Origin: Streptomyces sp. NBC_00525
GTDB taxonomy: Bacteria > Actinomycetota > Actinomycetes > Streptomycetales > Streptomycetaceae
NCBI RefSeq assembly: GCF_036346595.1
Contig: NZ_CP107834.1
Span: 372,001-436,000 of the forward strand
Direction of reading: 5' to 3'
Length of the DNA: 64,000 bases
Positions 57,916 to 64,000 of the stretch are shown here, piece by piece. The notes beneath the pieces were generated by a model, which ran no database searches, had not been told where the DNA came from, and worked only from the letters and a program-made list of their open reading frames with translations. Made by a program: the position numbers and the translations under genes. Each line of letters starts with the position of its first letter. Within the stretch, counting starts at the first letter, position 1.

Positions 57916-59112
57916 GTGTCGCCGGCATCCCGAGCCGCCACGCACATACCCACGGCCCACCCGGCCACCGGAGCCGCCACCTCCCTCCTGGACGCCTACA
58001 CACCCGGCGCGCGCTTCCTCGCCACACCGGGGCGCACCCTGCTGGCCGACGGCCCCGCGCGCCAAGTGCCGCACGGCGCCCGCCCGGTGGACCAACGGGT
58101 GACGGCCGCCCTGGCCGAAGCGGCCGACGCCGGGCAGGACGCCCCGGTGGTACTGGGCGCGATCCCCTTCGACCACACCGCCCCGGCCGCGCTGAGTGTG
58201 CCCGAGAGGCTGCGCACCGCCCCGCCGCTCTCCAGCGACCCGCTCATCGCCCTCCCCTCGTCGCCGGCGGCCTCCCCCGACTGGGGCATCCGCCCGGTGC
58301 CGGAGCCGGACGTCTACGCGGCGGGTGTCGCCTCGGCGGTGGCCCGGATGTGGCGCGGCGAGTTCAGCAAGGTCGTCCTGGCCCGCACCCTCGAACTCAC
58401 CTCCCCCGCGCCGCTGGACGTGCCGGCCATGCTCCAGCGGCTGGCCCGCCGCGACCCCTGCGGCCACACCTTCGCGCTCCCCACCGGCCCCGGCCGCACC
58501 CTGATCGGCGCCAGCCCCGAACTCCTCGTCTCCCGCCGGGGCCGCCGGGTCGTCGCCAACCCGCTGGCCGGTTCCACACCGCGCAGCGACGACCTCGCCG
58601 AGGACGTGCGCCGGGCCGCCGCGCTCCTGGAGTCGGCGAAGGACCTCCACGAGCACGCCGTCGTGGTGGACGCCGTGCACCAGGCGCTCGCGCCGTACTG
58701 CTCCGGCATGACCGTGCCGCCCCGGCCGACCCTGACCCGTACCGCCACCATGTGGCACCTGTCCACCACGGTCACCGGCACGCTCACCGACCCGGCCGTC
58801 TCGGCGCTCACCCTGGCCTGCGCCCTGCACCCCACGCCCGCGGTGTGCGGCACCCCGACGGACCGGGCCCGGCAGGTGCTGGCGGAGACCGAGCCCTTCG
58901 ACCGCGGCTACTTCACCGGCATGGTCGGCTGGGGCGACGCGAGCGGCGACGGGGAATGGGTGGTCACGATCCGCTGCGCCGAGGCGGAGGAGCGCACCCT
59001 GCGCCTCTACGCGGGCGCGGGCATCGTCGCCGCGTCCGAGCCGGAGGCCGAGACGGCGGAGACCGCCGCCAAGTTCCGCACCTTCCTGAGCGCGGTGGGC
59101 GCCGAACTCTGA
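57916..59112 (+). CDS. dhbC: isochorismate synthase
   Basis: Converts chorismate to isochorismate, the first committed step to 2,3-dihydroxybenzoate. The 398-residue chorismate-binding enzyme has [47 protein letters not shown] (as [12 protein letters not shown] and [10 protein letters not shown]), [33 protein letters not shown] and [17 protein letters not shown], in the order of DhbC/EntC. GTG 57916 follows GGAG. An iron box lies upstream. The next steps, isochorismatase and dihydro-DHB dehydrogenase, are not in the window. Confidence 0.94.
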   Translation: MSPASRAATHIPTAHPATGAATSLLDAYTPGARFLATPGRTLLADGPARQVPHGARPVDQRVTAALAEAADAGQDAPVVLGAIPFDHTAPAALSVPERLRTAPPLSSDPLIALPSSPAASPDWGIRPVPEPDVYAAGVASAVARMWRGEFSKVVLARTLELTSPAPLDVPAMLQRLARRDPCGHTFALPTGPGRTLIGASPELLVSRRGRRVVANPLAGSTPRSDDLAEDVRRAAALLESAKDLHEHAVVVDAVHQALAPYCSGMTVPPRPTLTRTATMWHLSTTVTGTLTDPAVSALTLACALHPTPAVCGTPTDRARQVLAETEPFDRGYFTGMVGWGDASGDGEWVVTIRCAEAEERTLRLYAGAGIVAASEPEAETAETAAKFRTFLSAVGAEL

Positions 59113-59142
59113 ACCCGCTCCCCGCGCTCCCCGGTTCGGGGT

Positions 59143-59883
59143 TCAGGCCGCCAGGGCGGCGGGCTCCCCGAGCCGGGCGGCGGCGGTGCGCCAGGCCGCG
59201 GTGACGGCGAGCCGGGCCCGCGCGGTCGCCTCCGGTCCGTCGCCGTCCAGGACGAGCGGCGCGCCGACGTGGACATGGAGGCGGGGCCGCCGCAGCGGGG
59301 CGGTGGCAAGGCCCGCGAGCTGCTTGACCGGTGAGCCGGAGGTGATGCGCCGGGCACCGGCCTGCCCGACCGGGACGACCGGCACCCCGGTGCGGTGCGC
59401 GAGCCGGGCCAGCCCCCGCTGGAAGGCGCCGGGCGCGGCCTCGGCCGCGTCGTCGCGCGGCGGCAGTCCGCCCTCGGCGTAGATGAGGATGTGCCGGCCC
59501 TGTTCCAGCGCCCGCTGGGCGAGTTCGACGGACCGGCCGGCGCGGGGGTCGCCGCGGTGGACGGGGATATGGCCTTCGCGGGCGAGCGCGCGGCCCAGCA
59601 GGGGCACCCGCCACAGCCCGGCCGCCGCCATGACGACGGGGCGGGCGCCGAGGAGGCGGAGCGCGGCCAGCACGATCGCCGGGTCCGCGAGCGAGGTGTG
59701 GTTGGCGGCGATGATCCCGGCCGGCGGAAGAGCGGCCTCTGGGTCGGTGGTGAGCGTCAGCCGCCCGAAGGCGGGGACGAGTTGGCCGGCGCAGCGGCTG
59801 AGCATGGGGTTCTCCGGATTCATTCGGGACGATGCCCCATCGTCCCGAAGGGCCCGCCCGCACGCCTGAGTCGCCGTACTCAT
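59143..59883 (-). CDS. PlsC-like 1-acyl-glycerol-3-phosphate acyltransferase
   Basis: A 246-residue lysophospholipid acyltransferase with the catalytic motif NHTSLADP (HX4D) and an EGGLPP in place of the usual EGTRS. A third conserved region VPVVPVGQAGARRI follows. It would acylate a lysophosphatidic acid or related acceptor at the membrane. ATG 59883 follows GAGGGG; ATG 59823 is the alternative and better fits homology, as the first 20 residues look unrelated. A perfect 12-bp inverted repeat covers 59823-59849. Confidence 0.8.
   Translation of the reverse strand: MSTATQACGRALRDDGASSRMNPENPMLSRCAGQLVPAFGRLTLTTDPEAALPPAGIIAANHTSLADPAIVLAALRLLGARPVVMAAAGLWRVPLLGRALAREGHIPVHRGDPRAGRSVELAQRALEQGRHILIYAEGGLPPRDDAAEAAPGAFQRGLARLAHRTGVPVVPVGQAGARRITSGSPVKQLAGLATAPLRRPRLHVHVGAPLVLDGDGPEATARARLAVTAAWRTAAARLGEPAALAA
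59823..59849. promoter_or_regulatory. perfect 12-bp inverted repeat at the acyltransferase start
   Basis: TTCGGGACGATG and its exact complement are separated by CCC. The repeat begins at the ATG 59823. It is too close to a start to be a normal terminator; an operator or an RNA hairpin over the ribosome site is more likely. Confidence 0.5.
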
Positions 59884-59975
59884 TCGCGCGTACCCCTCGT
59901 GCCGGGAACTGCGGGCGGGCGTACGGGCATCCCCCTTCATGCCGGGTGATCGCGCGGAGTGCCGGAGGGGTGCGG

Positions 59976-60779
59976 ATGACGGGCGGGGACGAGCCGCGGG
60001 ACGCGGTGCCGGAGGGCTGGGGGGACCGGTCGGGGCCGGAGCCGGAGGACGCGCCCCCGCCGCCGGAACCGGAGGACGAAGCGCCGGAGCCCGAGGACGA
60101 CGCGCCGGAGCCGGCCGACGGGGGAAGACCGCGCCAGTGGGGAACCCATGCGGCGCTGACCCTGATCTTCGCGTCCGTGTTCCTGTACCTCGCGTGCGAG
60201 CTGTCGCAAGCCGGGCCCCCCGCCATGGACCGGGCCGCGACCCCCGCCCCCACCGCCACCGCCTCACCGTCCGCGTCCGCTTCGGCGGCGCGTCCCGCGC
60301 CCCGGCCGGACCTGACCACCCCCGAGCGGATACGCGGGCTGATCGCGGATCTGAAACGGCGCACCGGCGGCACCGAGGTCGTCTCCTTCTCGGTCTCGGA
60401 CGGCTTCGCCTGGGCCACCGTCCCGATCGCCGGTGACCGCGAACGCTTCGAGAACCACACGTACCGGAGTGGCAGGGGCTGGACCTCCTTCACCGGTTCC
60501 GGCGGCACCGACGCCGCCGACAGCACGCCGGTCGACCTCGCGGCCGTCGACTGGGACGTGCTCGGGGGCCTGTACCGGAAGGTGGACACGGAGCTGGGCT
60601 TCCCCGCGCGGCCCCGGCGCACCCTGCGGCTGAAGGCCGGGCTCGCCGCGCGGGGCGTGTTCCGCGCCACCGCCCCCGAGCTGTCCGTGGAGCTGGACGA
60701 CCACACACGGATCGGCTGGGTGGAGGCGCGCATCGACGGCACCGTCACCGAGGTGCACCGGCCGGTGCGCTACGCGTAG
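59976..60779 (+). CDS. single-pass membrane protein with Glu/Pro-rich N-terminus
   Basis: A 267-residue protein of unknown function. An acidic, Pro-rich cytoplasmic start (EPEDAPPPPEPEDEAPEPED) is followed by one membrane helix (about 60-80, AALTLIFASVFLYLACEL), a Pro/Ala/Ser/Thr linker, then an outer domain of about 155 residues with alternating beta segments (TEVVSFSVSDGFAWATVP, YRSGRGWTSFTG). Similar architecture is seen in many actinomycete hypothetical surface proteins. ATG 59976 follows GGAGG. A large stem-loop follows the stop. Confidence 0.75.
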   Translation: MTGGDEPRDAVPEGWGDRSGPEPEDAPPPPEPEDEAPEPEDDAPEPADGGRPRQWGTHAALTLIFASVFLYLACELSQAGPPAMDRAATPAPTATASPSASASAARPAPRPDLTTPERIRGLIADLKRRTGGTEVVSFSVSDGFAWATVPIAGDRERFENHTYRSGRGWTSFTGSGGTDAADSTPVDLAAVDWDVLGGLYRKVDTELGFPARPRRTLRLKAGLAARGVFRATAPELSVELDDHTRIGWVEARIDGTVTEVHRPVRYA

Positions 60780-60783
60780 GGCC

Positions 60784-60838
60784 AGGGGGTGTCTGACAAA
60801 TCCCCGCGGCGTCGCGGGGATTTAGTCAGACACCCCCT
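60784..60838. terminator. long near-perfect inverted repeat, bidirectional terminator
   Basis: A 25/26-base stem (one bulged base) with a 4-base loop lies between the convergent membrane-protein and PF04672 methyltransferase genes and includes the latter's stop codon. The arms start AGGGGGTGTCTGAC and continue AATCCCCGCG. The length and symmetry also resemble small repeated elements. Confidence 0.8.
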
Positions 60839-61637
60839 AACGCTTGGCGGCGACGAAGCCCCACTGGTCGACCGGTTCGCCCTCGACCGGCCCCTCGGGA
60901 CGCCACAGGCTGATCGAGCCGAAGCCCGGCTCCACCAGTTCGAGCCCGTCCGCGAAGGTGGCGACGACCTCCTTGGGGCGCGAGATGTACGGCATGGCGC
61001 CGCCGTCGGCGTACTCGTCGGAGCCGGCCCGCGTCTCCGGGGTCTCGATGGTGTCGCAGAGCATCAGATGGCTGCCCGCGGGCAGGGCGTCCAGGTAGCT
61101 CCGGAGCAGCGCCGCGGCCTCGTCCGAGTCCGCCACGTGTCCGAGCGTCGAGAGCACCATGACGGCCACCGGACGGTCGAGGTCGAGCGTGCGGGCGGCC
61201 TCGCGCAGCACGGTCCCGGAGTCCCGCAGATCCGCGTGCACATAGTCCGTCGCCCCTTCGGGGCGGCTCGTCAGCAGGGCGCGGGCGTGGGCGAGGACGA
61301 TCGGGTCGTTGTCCACGTACACGATGCGCGAGGTGGGGTCGACGCCCTGGGCGACCTCGTGCGTGGAGTTGGCGGTGGGCAGTCCGGTGCCGAGGTCCAG
61401 GAACTGCCGTATCCCCGCCTCACCGGCCAGATAGCGCACCGCCCGCGCCTGGAACGCCCGTGAGGCGCGCGCTATGTCGATGATCTGCGGATACAACTCC
61501 TCCATCGTGGCCCCGAGTCGGCGGTCCACCTCGTAATTGTCCTTGCCGCCCAGCCAGTAGTTCCACACCCGCGCCGAGTGCGGTGTACTCGTGTCGATTC
61601 CGTCCACCGGCATCCGGCTGTCCCGCCCGTCAGTCAT
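60837..61637 (-). CDS. SAM-dependent methyltransferase, PF04672 (DUF574) family
   Basis: A 266-residue protein of a family expanded in Streptomyces. The family start STPHSARVWNYWLGGKDNYEVDR is present as SARVWNYWLGGKDNYEVDR, then QFLDLGTGLPTANSTHEVAQ (SAM loop), VYVDNDPIVLAHARALL and HVADSDEAAALL. Acceptor and role are unknown; many copies occur per genome. ATG 61637 gives the standard length. It stands alone between convergent and same-strand neighbours. Confidence 0.92.
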   Translation of the reverse strand: MTDGRDSRMPVDGIDTSTPHSARVWNYWLGGKDNYEVDRRLGATMEELYPQIIDIARASRAFQARAVRYLAGEAGIRQFLDLGTGLPTANSTHEVAQGVDPTSRIVYVDNDPIVLAHARALLTSRPEGATDYVHADLRDSGTVLREAARTLDLDRPVAVMVLSTLGHVADSDEAAALLRSYLDALPAGSHLMLCDTIETPETRAGSDEYADGGAMPYISRPKEVVATFADGLELVEPGFGSISLWRPEGPVEGEPVDQWGFVAAKR

Positions 61638-61765
61638 CGGCCCTCTTCACCTCGCGCACGGTCGGCACGGACGTTCTCCGTGCCGCGCGGGCCCCATGTT
61701 TCCTCACCTGCGACGACGGCACCAGGGCGGGGGTACCGCACGGCAGCGGAGGCAATCGTTCCGCT

Positions 61766-62245
61766 CTACTGGGGGGCGGTGGGCTCGAACCAGGTGGGTC
61801 CGTCGGTCAGTGCCTGCTTGATCCGCAGCAGCGCGAAGTCCGCCAGATCCGGCAGCGCGTCCACGGGGAACCAGCCCACCTCGAGGGACTCGTCGTCGTT
61901 GACCCGGGCCGTGCCCCCGGTGGCGCGGCAGCGGAAGGTGACGTCGAGGAACTGGCAGCGGTCGCCGTTCTCGTAGCGCACGGGCGGCAGTGCCTGGGTG
62001 AGCACGACCCGCTCCGCCACGCAGCGCACGGCGGTCTCCTCGTACACCTCGCGCTCCGCCGTCGTCGCGGGCTGCTCGCCCGGCTCGCAGATGCCGCCGA
62101 TCACGGACCACTCGCCGGTGTCGGCCCGCCGGCCCAGGAGGACTCGGCCCTCGTCGTCGAAGACGACGGCGGTGACACCGGGCAGCAGGAGGAGCTGCTG
62201 CCCGGCGGTGGCGCGGATCTCTCGGATGAAGTCAGGAATGGCCAT
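61766..62245 (-). CDS. Nudix hydrolase
   Basis: A 159-residue pyrophosphohydrolase. The Nudix box is present as GGICEPGEQPATTAEREVYEETAV, here GEQPATTAEREVYEETA, with the REVYEE core; the final Gly of the usual EExG is Ala. An N-terminal helix and a GVTAVVFDDEGRVLLGRR strand precede it. The substrate is unknown (nucleotide sugar or oxidised nucleotide are common). It ends 128 bases before the methyltransferase start on the same strand. Confidence 0.9.
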   Translation of the reverse strand: MAIPDFIREIRATAGQQLLLLPGVTAVVFDDEGRVLLGRRADTGEWSVIGGICEPGEQPATTAEREVYEETAVRCVAERVVLTQALPPVRYENGDRCQFLDVTFRCRATGGTARVNDDESLEVGWFPVDALPDLADFALLRIKQALTDGPTWFEPTAPQ

Positions 62246-62275
62246 GGGTCCGACCCTACGCGGCGGGCCGCCCGG

Positions 62276-63871
62276 TCAGCCGACGCGCCGGGCGCGCACC
62301 GCCCGCGCGCCCGCCCAGCCGAACGCGCCGAGCGCGAGGAGCACCAGCACGCCCTCGGGCAGCGGGCCCATCCGGGTCGCGGGGGTCAGCGAGGAGCGCA
62401 GCGGCACCTCGTCGACCAGGGCGTCCGGGGTGAACATCTTCGTCTTCTCCACCACCGTGCCGTCCGGGCGGATCACCGCGCTGACGCCGCTGGTGACGGG
62501 GACGACGACGGAGCGGCTGTGCTCGACGGCGCGCACCCGGGACATGGCGAGCTGCTGGTAGGTCATCTCGCTGCGGCCGAAGGTGGCGTTGTTGCTGGGT
62601 ACGGCGATGAGCTGGGCGCCGTGTTCGACCGTGTCGCGCACGGCGTCGTCGAACGCGGCCTCGTAGCAGGTGACGAGCCCGGTGTAGGTGCCCGCGAGGT
62701 CGAAGACGCCGACCTTCTCCCCCGGCCCGAAGTCGCGCCGCACGCGGTCCACGTCGGAGCTGAAGAGGCGGACGAAGGAGCGCATCGGCATGTACTCGCC
62801 GAACGGCTGGATGTGGCGCTTGTCGTACGTGTCCACCGGGCCCTTGTCCGGCTCCCACTGGATGAGGGTGTTGCGCAGGGGCCCCGATTCGGGTTCGACG
62901 ACCGCGCCGACGACGGTCGGCACGCCGATCGCCCGCACCGCGTCGTCGATGACGGCCCGCGCGTCCGGGTTGCGGTACGGGTCCAGGTCGGAGGAGTTCT
63001 CCGGCCACAGGACGAAGTCCGGCTGCGGGACCTTTCCGGCCTTCACCTCGCGGGCGAGCTGCTCCGTGCGCTTCGCGTGATTGTCCAGGACGGCGCGGCG
63101 CTGGGCGTTGAAGTCGAGCCCGAGGCGGGGCACGTTGCCCTGGATGGCGGCGACGGTCGCCGTGCCGTCCTCGGCCGCGTCGTCGACGAGCGGCAGCGCC
63201 GCGAGTGCCCCGGCCACCGGGACGAGCACGGCCGCCGCCGCGACGGCCGCGGCCGTGCGGCGCAGTTCGCCGGTGGTGCGGTGCAGGACGACGCGGCGGA
63301 CCGCCTCGAAGAGGCCGAAGCCGCAGAGGACCACGGCGAAGGAGAGCAGCGGGGTGCCGCCGAGCGCGGCGAGCGGCAGGAAGATCCCGTCCGCCTGGCC
63401 GAAGGCGATCTTGCCCCAGGGGAAGCCGCCGAACGGCACCCGTGCGCGGACCGCCTCGTCCAGGGTCCAGACGGCGGCCGCCCACAGCGGTCCGCCGGGG
63501 AGGCGGGAGACGGCGGAGATGCCGATGCAGCCGACCGCGACGAACAGCGCCTCGGCGGCGGCGAGGGCCAGCCACGGCACCGGGCCGACCTCCTCGCCGG
63601 TCCAGTGCAGCAGGGGCAGCATGAAGCCGAGTCCGGCGAGCAGCCCGAGCCCGAAGGCGGCGCGCGCCCGGCGCTCGTACAGCACCCAGCCGAGCAGCGC
63701 GAAGCCGGGCAGAACCAGCCACCACAGGGGCCGGGGCGGGAAGCTGAGATACAGCATCGTCCCGGCGAGGACGGCGGCCGCAGGCCGTACGAGGCGCTTC
63801 GGCAGACCGCCCGTCCGGGAGACGGGGGCGGGGCTCTGCGGTTCGCCGACCTGGGCGATGGTGGTGCTCAC
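62276..63871 (-). CDS. lnt: apolipoprotein N-acyltransferase
   Basis: Adds the third acyl chain to the N-terminal Cys of lipoproteins at the membrane. The 531-residue protein has about six to seven N-terminal membrane helices (about 30-210) and a nitrilase-type domain (about 240-490). The catalytic Glu-Lys-Cys triad is visible in LWPENSS, DKRHIQPFGEY and VTCYEAAFDD. GTG 63871 was chosen because the preceding in-frame sequence is not conserved; the ribosome site is weak. The window has several candidate substrates, such as the lipoproteins at 19536 and 55135. Confidence 0.93.
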   Translation of the reverse strand: MSTTIAQVGEPQSPAPVSRTGGLPKRLVRPAAAVLAGTMLYLSFPPRPLWWLVLPGFALLGWVLYERRARAAFGLGLLAGLGFMLPLLHWTGEEVGPVPWLALAAAEALFVAVGCIGISAVSRLPGGPLWAAAVWTLDEAVRARVPFGGFPWGKIAFGQADGIFLPLAALGGTPLLSFAVVLCGFGLFEAVRRVVLHRTTGELRRTAAAVAAAAVLVPVAGALAALPLVDDAAEDGTATVAAIQGNVPRLGLDFNAQRRAVLDNHAKRTEQLAREVKAGKVPQPDFVLWPENSSDLDPYRNPDARAVIDDAVRAIGVPTVVGAVVEPESGPLRNTLIQWEPDKGPVDTYDKRHIQPFGEYMPMRSFVRLFSSDVDRVRRDFGPGEKVGVFDLAGTYTGLVTCYEAAFDDAVRDTVEHGAQLIAVPSNNATFGRSEMTYQQLAMSRVRAVEHSRSVVVPVTSGVSAVIRPDGTVVEKTKMFTPDALVDEVPLRSSLTPATRMGPLPEGVLVLLALGAFGWAGARAVRARRVG

Positions 63872-64000
63872 CCGGCGGAGTCTACGGTGGCCGGCGGGCC
63901 GCCGGGGAGTCCCGTCCGGGCGGCGGAAGGATGGCGGAATCCCACCCACCGCATCATTTCTCCGCATCTTCCGCCCATATGCCCGGTCCGGCGGTTAGCC
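63872..64000. other. upstream region of lnt, nothing recognised
   Basis: The last 129 bases contain no convincing gene or motif; they probably hold the lnt promoter. Confidence 0.4.

Noticed and set aside
38115..59112. Possibility that the cluster simply makes coelichelin
   Set aside because: Coelichelin synthetase begins with an A domain and ends in A-T; here an aryl-type C domain starts the line and a C domain ends it, and dhbC plus an aryl carrier are present.

Overview
The window is chromosomal DNA from a high-GC actinomycete, almost certainly a Streptomyces. The evidence is the very high G+C with G/C-biased third codon positions, frequent GTG starts, GTGA/ATGA stop-start overlaps, DmdR/IdeR-type iron boxes, and Streptomyces-typical families (DUF6381, DUF6629, DUF1876, PF04672 methyltransferase). 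No tRNA, rRNA, CRISPR array, insertion sequence or prophage was seen.

Layout. (1) 1-13056 is mixed: a cut-off substrate-binding protein, a GNAT acetyltransferase, a cupin, a Sfp-type phosphopantetheinyl transferase, phosphoglucomutase, a secreted PL11 rhamnogalacturonan lyase, a signalling group (PAS-GAF-SpoIIE-ATPase protein, DUF6629, DUF1876, a second SpoIIE phosphatase, a MASE1 protein) and an alditol oxidase. (2) 13442-29351 is a complete Wzx/Wzy-type exopolysaccharide locus: initiating polyprenyl-phosphate sugar transferase, divergent GDP-fucose genes (fcl, gmd), a secreted propeller-LamG protein coupled to a lipoprotein and a GT2, a GT4, a Wzy-like polymerase, a Wzx-like flippase, a Wzz/BY-kinase-like protein with a degenerate nucleotide site, another glycosyltransferase, a TagD-like nucleotidyltransferase and a CDP-alcohol phosphatidyltransferase. 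(3) 29539-38035 is housekeeping or accessory: RNase H, DUF6381, an SDR, a methyltransferase, a small acidic protein, an ATP-dependent DNA ligase, an IclR regulator and pyruvate carboxylase. (4) 38115-59112 is an iron-regulated siderophore cluster. (5) 59143-64000 holds a PlsC-like acyltransferase, a membrane-anchored protein, a PF04672 methyltransferase, a Nudix hydrolase and apolipoprotein N-acyltransferase.

The siderophore cluster is the most interesting part. It has the hydroxamate module of coelichelin-type clusters (ornithine N5-monooxygenase, N5-hydroxyornithine formyltransferase, MbtH protein, FecCD-type uptake system). Its 3324-residue NRPS, however, reads C-A-T-E-C-A-T-E-C. The first C domain looks like that of EntF, and the protein stops after a third C domain with no carrier or thioesterase. 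A stand-alone aryl carrier protein and an isochorismate synthase lie next to a His-tailed siderophore-interacting reductase. The likely product is an aryl-capped (2,3-dihydroxybenzoate) mixed catecholate-hydroxamate peptide with D-residues, possibly of mirubactin type. Isochorismatase, dihydro-DHB dehydrogenase and DHB-AMP ligase are absent here, so they must be supplied from elsewhere. Five iron boxes (39801, 39907, 56155, 57638, 57771) sit before the transcription units, so Fe(II)-loaded DmdR/IdeR repression of the whole set is expected. The phosphopantetheinyl transferase at 1947 could prime the carrier proteins.

All assignments come from reading motifs and context; no searches were run. 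Start codons were chosen from ribosome-binding sites and family length.
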